Made by a program: the position numbers and the translations under genes. Positions 1-5,644 of a DNA stretch of 6,645 nucleotides are shown here, piece after piece; position 1 is the stretch's first letter, and every line of letters begins with the position of its first letter. This DNA comes from Candidatus Falkowbacteria bacterium CG1_02_41_21 (GTDB lineage Bacteria; Patescibacteriota; Patescibacteriia; Patescibacteriales; UBA12465): the NCBI GenBank assembly GCA_001871235.1, contig MNUV01000023.1:1-6645 (forward strand), read 5' to 3'. The notes below the pieces were generated by a model. That model made no database searches. It was not told the DNA's origin and saw only the letters and a program-made list of their open reading frames with translations.

Positions 1-16
1 GCGAAGCTTGCAATAT

Positions 17-46
17 AAAAAAACCATGATTGTTCATGGTTTTTTT
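17..46. terminator. Bidirectional rho-independent terminator
   Basis: A perfect 13-bp inverted repeat (AAAAAAACCATGA and its complement) surrounds a 4-base TTGT loop. The outer seven pairs are A:T, so a run of T follows the CCATGA/TCATGG core on both strands. This is the usual form of an intrinsic terminator that works in both directions. On the minus strand it lies about 45 bases after the response regulator stop codon and would end that transcript. On the plus strand it would end whatever gene lies to the left of the window; the first bases can be read as a short open frame closing with TAA at 16-18, but too little is visible to call it. The structure is directly visible; function is inferred. 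Confidence 0.85.
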
Positions 47-85
47 GGGCGTAAGCCCTGAGATACCACGGGCGTAAGGCCGTGG
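47..85. repeat. Tandem hairpin pair with a repeated GGGCGTAAG core
   Basis: Two compact hairpins stand between the terminator and the response regulator stop. The first (47-58) is GGGC-GTAA-GCCC. The second (66-85) has 6-bp arms CCACGG/CCGTGG, a G-G mismatch, then a C-G pair closing another GTAA loop. GGGCGTAAG occurs in both (47-55 and 70-78), and the two 12-base cores differ at one position. On the plus strand both loops would be GUAA, a member of the GNRA tetraloop class; on the minus strand they read UUAC. In the regulator transcript they would form a structured 3' tail ahead of the terminator. They could be RNA-stabilising hairpins or a copy of an interspersed palindromic (REP-like) element. 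The structures are seen; the role is unknown. Confidence 0.6.
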
Positions 86-89
86 AGTT

Positions 90-764
90 TCATTTTCTGA
101 TGTCAACTTTATAGCCGCGGCCGGAAACCGTATGGATCAATTCTTTTTTGCCGGTGAGATTTATTTTTCGTCTTAAATTAGTGATATGAGATTCAATGGT
201 GTTGGAGAAAGGATCGGCGTTGGCGTCCCAAACATGCTCCATAATGACTACGCGGCTAATGACTCGACCGCGGTTCTTGAGCAGATATTCCAGAAGAGAT
301 AATTCTTTTCTGGTCAGGGTTATTGTTTGGCGACCGCGTTTGACCAAGTGCCGGTCAATATCAACCACTAAGTCGTCAATTTTCAAGATTTGATTTTCTC
401 GTTTCAGTGGCCGGCGCAATATTGCCTTAACATGGGCCAAGAGTTCTTCAAACAGGAAGGGCTTAGTCAGATAATCATCCACTCCCAAATTGAAAAGATT
501 AACCTTGGAATCAATTTCAGATTTGACCGATAGAATCAGGATCGGGACATTTTTATTTTCTTGCCTGATTTCTTTAACTACCTCCGGCCCATTTTGTTTG
601 GGCAAAATATAGTCGCAGATTATTAAATCATAGTCATTAGTTCGAGCCAGAAATGAACCCCTTTCACCGTCGTAAGCGATATCCACGGTATAGAATTCAG
701 TCTCTAAGTTGATTTTAATGAATTCGGCGATGTCTTTCTCGTCTTCAATTAGAAGAATGCGCAT
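90..764 (-). CDS. OmpR/PhoB-family two-component response regulator
   Basis: This 224-residue cytoplasmic protein is a full-length DNA-binding response regulator. The N-terminal receiver domain (about 1-115) has the acidic pair E7-D8, the likely phospho-acceptor D51 in an ICDYILP context, the switch residue S79, and K101 in the TKPF motif. The C-terminal winged-helix domain (about 125-222) is of the OmpR type, with TLTRKELSLLEYLL, the recognition-helix region SNTIESHITNLRRK and the final TVSGRGYKV wing. All key residues are present, so it should be phosphorylated by a partner histidine kinase and then bind DNA, usually as a dimer on direct repeats. It starts at ATG (764-762), has no clear Shine-Dalgarno sequence and ends in TGA. 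No kinase is adjacent: the gene ends at a terminator and is divergent from the polysaccharide operon. Its target and signal cannot be read from the sequence. The family call is very secure; a specific gene name is not justified. Confidence 0.96.
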   Translation of the reverse strand: MRILLIEDEKDIAEFIKINLETEFYTVDIAYDGERGSFLARTNDYDLIICDYILPKQNGPEVVKEIRQENKNVPILILSVKSEIDSKVNLFNLGVDDYLTKPFLFEELLAHVKAILRRPLKRENQILKIDDLVVDIDRHLVKRGRQTITLTRKELSLLEYLLKNRGRVISRVVIMEHVWDANADPFSNTIESHITNLRRKINLTGKKELIHTVSGRGYKVDIRK

Positions 765-792
765 ATTATTTTGCTTATTTTATTATGGATAT

Positions 793-801
793 ATTATAGC
801 A
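793..801 (-). promoter_or_regulatory. Extended -10 promoter of the response regulator
   Basis: Reading the minus strand, TGC-TATAAT lies at 801-793: a perfect -10 hexamer with the TG of an extended -10. The predicted start is near base 786 (an A on the minus strand), giving a leader of about 22 bases before the ATG at 764. No good -35 box is found at 16-18 bp spacing, where the sequence is an A/T run (about 816-821). That is typical of promoters that rely on the extended -10 or on an activator. Confidence 0.65.
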
Positions 802-812
802 CAGGAGAGATA

Positions 813-830
813 AATTTTTTATAAAGAATT
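813..830. promoter_or_regulatory. Near-perfect AT-rich 18-bp palindrome, possible operator
   Basis: AATTTTTTATAAAGAATT reads the same on both strands except for one mismatched pair (817/826). It covers the place where the -35 box of the regulator promoter would be and lies about 80 bases upstream of the expected operon start. It could be a binding site for a dimeric regulator acting on the minus-strand gene. Because it is almost all A/T, chance is a serious alternative. OmpR-family proteins more often use direct repeats, so the divergent regulator is not an obvious ligand. Confidence 0.3.
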
Positions 831-853
831 GATAAAATAAAATAGAAGCAAAA

Positions 854-867
854 AAGGGAAATCCCTT
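854..867. promoter_or_regulatory. Inverted repeat overlapping the operon -35 box, possible operator
   Basis: Perfect 6-bp arms AAGGGA and TCCCTT are separated by two A's. The right arm shares its last two bases with the -35 hexamer of the flippase promoter (866-871). A protein bound here would touch the RNA polymerase site directly, as a repressor or as a class II type activator. It is the only G/C-containing dyad in the otherwise very AT-rich 765-904 spacer. The dyad is seen; operator function is inferred. Confidence 0.4.
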
Positions 868-895
868 AACATTTTAGGCTTTCTTGTGTTATAAT
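866..895 (+). promoter_or_regulatory. Sigma70-type promoter of the polysaccharide operon
   Basis: TTAACA (866-871, one change from TTGACA) is followed by an 18-bp spacer and a perfect TATAAT (890-895), preceded by TG at 887-888 as in an extended -10. This is the strongest promoter in the window. With +1 about seven bases after the -10 box, transcription should begin at 902-904, most likely A903, within a few bases of the flippase ATG at 905. It is the only clear promoter for the five plus-strand genes. It also rules out the in-frame TTG at 884 as the start, because that codon lies inside the promoter. Confidence 0.8.
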
Positions 896-904
896 AAGAA
901 CCAG

Positions 905-2398
905 ATGACTAAAATCAATAATATCGCCAAGAATACTTCATATTTGACCATCGCTTTAATTATGCAAAAGGTGATTTCTTTTACTTATTTTGCGTTTTTG
1001 GCTCGAAATTTAGGACCGGAAAATTTGGGTAAATACTATTTTGCCTTGTCCTTCACCACCATCTTTGCGATTTTTATCGATTTAGGATTTATTAATTTTC
1101 TGACCCGGGAAGTGGCTAAAAAACAAGAGGCGGCCGAAAAATTATTGGGGAATATTTTAAGCATTAAATTACTCCTGACTTTTTTAACTACTATTATTGT
1201 GGCAGTGATGATAAATTTGTTTAATCATGATCAATTAACCAAAGATCTGGTCTATATTTCTATTATTTGCATGGTGCTTGATTCTTTTACCACTACTTTT
1301 TTTGCCACCATCAGAGGTTTTCATAATTTAAAATATGAGAGCATCGCCTCAGTTATTTTTCAATTAATCGTTTTGTCTTTTGGTTTGGTGGCGATGTGTC
1401 TGGATTTAAATTTACGTTTAATCTTGGGTACTTTAGCTTTAGCTAGTATTTATAATTTTATTTATTCTTTTTGGGTGCTGCACCATAAGATTGGGATCAA
1501 ACTGCAACTTTTATATGACGCTGAGCTAATCAAATCAATTTTTAAAATCAGTTTGCCGTTTGCTTTTTTTGCCATTTTCCAACGTCTCTATACTTATCTG
1601 GATTCGGTCTTTCTGTCTATAATGGCCGGCGATTATTATGTCGGTCTTTATCAGGTGGCTTTCAAAATTATTTTTGCTCTGCAGTTTTTACCCCTAGCTT
1701 TCACCGCTTCGCTTTATCCGGCCATGAGTACCTATTGGCTAACCAACCGGCCGCAGCTGACGATTGCCTTTGAAAGAGCGATGAATTATTTGGTGATTAT
1801 TTCGTTGCCGATTATTTTTGGGACGATAATGCTGGCGGATAAAATTGTGCTCATTTTCAAAAGTGATTTTGCCGCGGCGATTTTGCCGCTCCGGATTACT
1901 ATTATTGCCTTGTTCTTTATTTTTATTAATTTTCCCATCGGCTCGCTTTTGAACGCTTGCGACCGGCAAAAAAGAAATACCTTTAATATGCTGATTGTGA
2001 CCTTGGCCAGTATCGGTTTGAACTTGGTATTAATTCCGCTCTTTAAGGCGACTGGAGCCGGTCTGACCGTTTTATTGACTAATCTTTTGATGTTTATTCT
2101 GGGCATTATTTGGGTCAAGAAGATTATCGTTTACAGTCCTAAAAAAAATCTCTTGGTTTTTGCTAAGGCCTTATTGGCTTCCATGCTGATGTCTTCATTG
2201 ATCTTCTGGATGAAACCGATATTGAATGTGGTGATTATAACAACGATATCCGCGGTAGTTTATTTTTCTTTAATCTATTTATTGGGTGGTTTCCATAAGG
2301 CTGACATTTTATATATTATAAAATCATTTAAAAAGCCGAATTCATCTCGGGCGGCCGAGGTGGTCTCGGAAGAAAAAACTACCGGTGAAATAGAATAA
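905..2398 (+). CDS. Wzx-type polysaccharide flippase (MOP superfamily)
   Basis: This is a 497-residue integral membrane protein with about 14 hydrophobic segments, the length and topology of Wzx/RfbX-like flippases, which move lipid-linked oligosaccharides from the inner to the outer face of the cytoplasmic membrane. The N-terminus (KNTSYLTIALIMQKVISF, then FLARNLGPENLGKYYFALSF at 31-50) is the family signature. Other typical parts are FIDLGF (57-62), TREVAKK (67-73) and the central LDSVFLSIMAGDYYVGLYQVA (232-252). The ATG at 905 is preferred: an in-frame TTG at 884 would add seven residues, but it lies in the promoter. The last 20 or so residues form a hydrophilic, acidic tail. The sugar carried cannot be told. 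The family is secure; calling it wzx is functional analogy only. Confidence 0.93.
   Translation: MTKINNIAKNTSYLTIALIMQKVISFTYFAFLARNLGPENLGKYYFALSFTTIFAIFIDLGFINFLTREVAKKQEAAEKLLGNILSIKLLLTFLTTIIVAVMINLFNHDQLTKDLVYISIICMVLDSFTTTFFATIRGFHNLKYESIASVIFQLIVLSFGLVAMCLDLNLRLILGTLALASIYNFIYSFWVLHHKIGIKLQLLYDAELIKSIFKISLPFAFFAIFQRLYTYLDSVFLSIMAGDYYVGLYQVAFKIIFALQFLPLAFTASLYPAMSTYWLTNRPQLTIAFERAMNYLVIISLPIIFGTIMLADKIVLIFKSDFAAAILPLRITIIALFFIFINFPIGSLLNACDRQKRNTFNMLIVTLASIGLNLVLIPLFKATGAGLTVLLTNLLMFILGIIWVKKIIVYSPKKNLLVFAKALLASMLMSSLIFWMKPILNVVIITTISAVVYFSLIYLLGGFHKADILYIIKSFKKPNSSRAAEVVSEEKTTGEIE
2345..2369 (+). other. Two mutually exclusive short hairpins at the end of the flippase gene
   Basis: CTCGG (2346-2350), CCGAG (2355-2359) and CTCGG (2365-2369) alternate, so the middle arm can pair with either neighbour through a 4- or 5-base loop. 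They lie 27 to 50 bases before the flippase stop codon and just ahead of the GT4 start at 2403. Stems of five G/C-rich pairs are modest and this is coding sequence, so it may only reflect codon choice in the Arg-Ala-Ala-Glu tail. There is no following T run, so it is not a terminator. Confidence 0.25.
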
Positions 2399-2402
2399 TC
2401 AC

Positions 2403-3473
2403 ATGAAAACTTTATTATTCACAATGGAATACCCGCCGTTTAAGGGCGGGGTCGCCAATTATTATCATAATCTGGAAAAGAATTGGCCGGAAGCCGGCAG
2501 TTTTAAAGTTTTATTTAAAAAATATTCCCCCAATCCTTGGCAATATTTATTATATTGGCAAGATTTATATCGCGCCGTCAAAACCGAAAAAGTAGATTAT
2601 ATTTTAGCCGGTCAAATTTTACCCTTAGGCAGCGTGGTCTATCTTTTTAGTCGATTATTTCATAAACCCTATGCCGTTGTTTTACACGGAATGGATTTCC
2701 CTTTAGCCTTGGTTAATGTTCGAAAAAGATTTTTGACTAAGATGATTTTGGGGCGAGCCAACAAGATCTTTTGTTCCAATAGTTATGTAGCTCAATTGGT
2801 TAAAGATTTTTCTTTAAACTTAGGTCAAAAAATAGTAGTGGTTAATCCGGGCGCGAGTGACCTCTTGGCGGTTGATCCGCCAAGAATTGAAGAGTTGAAA
2901 CAGCAATATAATTTAGTTGATAAAAAAGTGATTATTACCATCGGTCGCCTGGTGAAGCGGAAAGGAGTGGATACGATGCTTTCAGCCTTAGAATTTTTGG
3001 GACGGGAAAAAATTAGCGGTTGGCGTTATGTGGTTTTGGGGGCCGGCCCGGATGAGGTCTATTTGAAAGATCTCTGCCGGCAGAGAGGTCTGGATAACCT
3101 AGTGACTTTTGTCGGGCCGGTCAGCGAAGCCGATAAATGGGCTTGGCTGAACCTCTGTGATTTATTCGCCATGCCGACTCGCAATCTGGCCGGTGATTTT
3201 GAAGGCTTTGGGATTGTTTACCTGGAGGCCAATTTAGCCGGAAAACCGGTTCTGGCCACCGGCAGCGGCGGAGTGGCTGATGCCGTTTTAAATGGCACCA
3301 ATGGCTTTTTAATTGATTCTGACAAGGTAAAGGATCTGGCACTTAGTTTAGAAAAGTTAATGAATAATTATGATTTGAGAAATTATTTGGGGCAAAAAGG
3401 CCGTTTTAGAGTTGAGACTGAATTTAATTGGAAGACCCAAGCTAAAAAGATTTATTTAGAAATTAATTCTTAA
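2403..3473 (+). CDS. GT4-family glycosyltransferase (GT-B fold)
   Basis: This 356-residue protein has the two Rossmann-like domains of a retaining GT-B glycosyltransferase and no membrane segment. The N-terminal domain begins MKTLLFTMEYPPFKGGVANY, with the acceptor-side glycine pair G15-G16, and has LHGMD at 94-98. The C-terminal, nucleotide-sugar-binding domain starts near 175 with TIGRLVKRKG (179-188; R182 and K187 are the usual phosphate-contacting residues), continues through VLGAGPD (211-217) and ends in the E-x7-E motif E267 to E275 (EGFGIVYLE), followed by GKPVLATGSGG. It should add a hexose, often mannose or glucose in this family, to the lipid-linked intermediate at the inner membrane face. 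The region around the E-x7-E motif resembles PimB-like mannosyltransferases, but the donor cannot be fixed. It starts four bases after the flippase stop and ends three bases before the next gene. Confidence 0.93.
   Translation: MKTLLFTMEYPPFKGGVANYYHNLEKNWPEAGSFKVLFKKYSPNPWQYLLYWQDLYRAVKTEKVDYILAGQILPLGSVVYLFSRLFHKPYAVVLHGMDFPLALVNVRKRFLTKMILGRANKIFCSNSYVAQLVKDFSLNLGQKIVVVNPGASDLLAVDPPRIEELKQQYNLVDKKVIITIGRLVKRKGVDTMLSALEFLGREKISGWRYVVLGAGPDEVYLKDLCRQRGLDNLVTFVGPVSEADKWAWLNLCDLFAMPTRNLAGDFEGFGIVYLEANLAGKPVLATGSGGVADAVLNGTNGFLIDSDKVKDLALSLEKLMNNYDLRNYLGQKGRFRVETEFNWKTQAKKIYLEINS
2863..2885. repeat. Intragenic 9-bp inverted repeat in the GT4 gene
   Basis: TCTTGGCGG (2863-2871) and CCGCCAAGA (2877-2885) are perfect complements around a 5-base loop, a stable hairpin in RNA. 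It encodes the stretch just after NPGASD, near the boundary between the two GT-B domains. There is no T run after it, so it is not a terminator. It could slow ribosomes at the domain junction or be fortuitous. Confidence 0.4.
3071..3086. repeat. Perfect 16-bp palindrome in the GT4 gene
   Basis: TCTCTGCCGGCAGAGA is identical on both strands with no spacer. It lies within codons for the DLCRQR segment of the GT4 C-terminal domain. A perfect 16-bp palindrome is expected about 0.1 times in a random sequence of this length. With no loop it would act as a DNA site, or as a shorter RNA hairpin with a 4-base loop. No function is evident. Confidence 0.4.
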
Positions 3474-3476
3474 GAT

Positions 3477-4178
3477 ATGATTTCGATTATTATTCCGGTT
3501 TACAATCAGGCGGACAAGATTGTCAAAACTCTAGAGAGCTTAGTGGAGCAGACTTATCAAGATTTTGAAGTAATTATCGTTAACGATGGCTCAAAGGATA
3601 ATCTGGATGGAGTTTTAGAAAATTTTCTAAACAAAACCGAATCCACTAATACTTGGTTTATCATCCACCAACAAAATCACGGCGCTCCCTCAGCGCGCAA
3701 TATTGGGTGGCGCCAGTCACGCGGAGAATATCTGTTTTTTTGTGATGCTGATGCGGTTTTGATTCCGCAAGCGTTGGCCATGATGCTCAGTGAACTGAGC
3801 GCTCAGCCGGAAGTCAGTTACGTCTATTCTTCTTTCAGATGGGGCCATAAATTATTTAAGTTGGGACCCTTTGCTGCCGCTAAATTACAACAGGCGCCCT
3901 ATATTCACACCATGTCGCTCATCCGAAAGAGTGATTTTCCGGCCACCGGTTGGGATGAAAGCATTAAAAAATTACAAGACTGGGATTTATGGCTGACCAT
4001 GTTAGAGCAGGGACATAGCGGTTTGTGGATAGACAAAATATTATTTAAAGTGATTCCAGGTGGAACCATCAGTTCTTGGTTGCCGGCCGCCGCTTACAAG
4101 CTATTTCCATTTTTGCCGGCCGTTAAAAAATATAATGCGGCGCTGAAAATTGTAAAAACTAAACACGGTTTAATTTAA
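3477..4178 (+). CDS. GT2-family glycosyltransferase (GT-A fold)
   Basis: This is a 233-residue soluble or peripheral inverting glycosyltransferase. The opening MISIIIPVYNQ and VNDGS (35-39) form the nucleotide-binding part. GAPSARNIGWRQSRGEYLFF (69-88) leads into the metal-binding DxD motif D90-A91-D92, and QDWDLW (167-172) matches the catalytic (E/Q)DWDLW region. There is no transmembrane helix at the C-terminus, unlike dolichyl-phosphate-mannose synthase-like or processive GT2 enzymes, and the short length fits a single-sugar transferase acting on the lipid-linked repeat unit. Donor and acceptor are unknown. The start is ATG three bases after the GT4 stop, with no Shine-Dalgarno sequence in the AT-rich DNA ahead of it, so translation is probably coupled to the gene before. 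The family call is strong. Confidence 0.92.
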   Translation: MISIIIPVYNQADKIVKTLESLVEQTYQDFEVIIVNDGSKDNLDGVLENFLNKTESTNTWFIIHQQNHGAPSARNIGWRQSRGEYLFFCDADAVLIPQALAMMLSELSAQPEVSYVYSSFRWGHKLFKLGPFAAAKLQQAPYIHTMSLIRKSDFPATGWDESIKKLQDWDLWLTMLEQGHSGLWIDKILFKVIPGGTISSWLPAAAYKLFPFLPAVKKYNAALKIVKTKHGLI

Positions 4179-4182
4179 AATT

Positions 4183-5643
4183 ATGAACAAAATTTTTAAT
4201 AATAATGGCAAATTGATATTGGGCTTAATTATCCTAGCGGAATTATTTTCTATTTTTACTTTTTATATCCCACTATTTAATAATTTGGCGGTGCTGTTAA
4301 TCGCTTTATTAGCCTTGATTTTAACTTTGTATCGCCGGGATTATGGCGTTTTGCTGTTGCTGATTGAGCTGTTTATCGGTTCTAAGGGTTATCTCTTCTA
4401 TTTTGAGGCTCAGGGCGTCCAAGTTTCTTTGAGAATCATTCTGTGGTTGATAGTAATGACGGTGTGGGCGGTCTCATTCGCTTCTCACTGGTTAAAAACC
4501 AAAGAATTTCCTTGGCCGAGCGTCAAAAAGTTCCCATTTTTTTGGATCTTCGGAGCTCTGGGATTTTTGGTGATTTTTGGGTTATTGAATGGAGTGCTTC
4601 GCAATCATGATTTTTCCAATTTATTTTTTGACTTTAACGGGTGGTTATATTTTGCTTTGTTATTTCCTTTTTATGATGTTTTTATCGTCAGTCAAAATAG
4701 GAAGGATAGTTGGAAACGATTAGAACAGATTTTTGTCCTGGCGGTTCTTTGGTTATCAATCAAGACTTTATTATTGCTCTATTTCTTTACTCATAACATC
4801 CCCAGTATTTTACCCGATCTTTATCGTTGGGTCAGATTGAGCGGGGTGGGGGAAATTACCTCGGCCTCGGGAGGATTTTTTAGAATATTTTTTCAATCTC
4901 ATATCTTCTTATTATTAGCTTCGCCTTTCTTGGTTTGGAAGTTGAGAACCAAGCAATCGTGGTCGCTCTGGTCTTTATTAATTCTGTCTGGGGCGGGAAT
5001 AATTATATCTATGTCGCGCAGTTTTTGGTTAGCCCTGTTAGTTTTATTATTTTTAATGTGGTTAATTATTTGGCAGCGGGAAGGAATTAAATTAGCCCTG
5101 GTTAATGCCGTTAAGTATGTTGTTATTTTAGTTTTGTCTTTATTTTTAGTTTTGGCTGTGGCTAAATTTCCTTATCCGCCAGTTTCCGGCGGTTTTAATT
5201 TATCGTTGTTTGCCGATCGGACTAACTTAACTCAATCGGAATCAGCTATTTCATCCCGTTGGGCTCTACTTGATTCCTTGAAAGCGGAATTATATCAGAA
5301 TCCGATTTTGGGTTCCGGTTTCGGCGCTTTGGTGACTTACAAATCAAGCGATCCGAGAGTGGCGGAAACTACGGCGGATAATATGTATACCACCTATGCT
5401 TTTGAATGGGGCTGGCTGGATCTTTGGTTGAAGCTGGGAATCTTTGGTTTGCTGGCTTATTTATATTTGTTGTTTGCTATCATCAAAAAATCTTGGAGAA
5501 ATAATATCGCCCTAGCTTTGAGTATTATAGCCTTGGTTGTGGTTAATATCTTTACTCCTTATGCCAACCATCCTTTAGGGATCACTTGGATCATGCTGAT
5601 GGCTCTCATGGTCTATAATTATCAATTAGCCGAAAAGAAATAA
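4183..5643 (+). CDS. Wzy/O-antigen polymerase-ligase family membrane protein
   Basis: This 486-residue protein has about a dozen or more hydrophobic segments and the general pattern of the O-antigen ligase/polymerase family (Wzy_C). Segments fill roughly 11-200 and 236-327. A large hydrophilic loop, expected outside the membrane, spans about 329-412, and more helices follow to 480. Motifs include SMSRSFW (276-282), SSRW (357-360) in the loop, LGSGFG (376-381), and DNMYTTYAFEWGWLDLWLKLG (399-419), where the family usually has HNxYL followed by a glycine-rich turn. The expected role is joining lipid-linked repeat units on the outer face after the flippase. D399 stands where the ligase branch has histidine, which favours a polymerase over a lipid A ligase. 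Position after two transferases and a flippase supports this. It starts four bases after the GT2 stop and ends one base before the next ATG. Confidence 0.88.
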   Translation: MNKIFNNNGKLILGLIILAELFSIFTFYIPLFNNLAVLLIALLALILTLYRRDYGVLLLLIELFIGSKGYLFYFEAQGVQVSLRIILWLIVMTVWAVSFASHWLKTKEFPWPSVKKFPFFWIFGALGFLVIFGLLNGVLRNHDFSNLFFDFNGWLYFALLFPFYDVFIVSQNRKDSWKRLEQIFVLAVLWLSIKTLLLLYFFTHNIPSILPDLYRWVRLSGVGEITSASGGFFRIFFQSHIFLLLASPFLVWKLRTKQSWSLWSLLILSGAGIIISMSRSFWLALLVLLFLMWLIIWQREGIKLALVNAVKYVVILVLSLFLVLAVAKFPYPPVSGGFNLSLFADRTNLTQSESAISSRWALLDSLKAELYQNPILGSGFGALVTYKSSDPRVAETTADNMYTTYAFEWGWLDLWLKLGIFGLLAYLYLLFAIIKKSWRNNIALALSIIALVVVNIFTPYANHPLGITWIMLMALMVYNYQLAEKK

Positions 5644-5644
5644 C

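Noticed and set aside
1..18. Possible 3' end of a plus-strand gene, an open frame closing with TAA at 16-18 just before the terminator
   Set aside because: Only five codons are visible, which cannot be told from chance. The terminator does make an upstream plus-strand gene plausible.
196..393. 65-codon plus-strand open frame
   Set aside because: It is a shadow of the response regulator gene on the opposite strand, with no family features.
884..904. Alternative TTG start for the flippase, adding seven residues (MCYNKNQ)
   Set aside because: The TTG overlaps the spacer and -10 box of the promoter and lies upstream of the expected transcription start. The ATG at 905 fits the family's N-terminus.
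1739..2118. Two minus-strand open frames inside the flippase gene
   Set aside because: They lie antisense to a well-supported membrane protein, overlap each other and show no recognisable protein pattern.
2306..2324. AT-rich inverted repeat ATTTTATA-TAT-TATAAAAT with TATAAT-like sequences, a possible internal promoter
   Set aside because: It has no -35 box at proper spacing (CTGACA at 2301 is only about 10 bp away), lies in coding sequence, and is easily explained by Leu-Tyr-Ile-Ile codons.
3121..3342. 73-codon minus-strand open frame
   Set aside because: It is antisense to the conserved C-terminal domain of the GT4 enzyme and has an unnatural composition.
3785..3806. Dyad GCTCAGT-GA-ACTGAGC with a third GCTCAG copy in the GT2 gene
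   Set aside because: The 2-base spacer is short, it encodes a variable helix (MLSELSAQ), and there is no regulatory context.
4080..4122. Direct repeat TTGCCGGCCG, two copies 33 bp apart
   Set aside because: Both copies encode Leu-Pro-Ala in the GT2 C-terminus, and GCCGG is common in codon pairs throughout the window.
5177..5193. CCGCC/GGCGG inverted repeat in the polymerase gene
   Set aside because: Five pairs within a coding Pro-Pro-Val-Ser-Gly-Gly stretch, no T run, and no sign of selection on structure.
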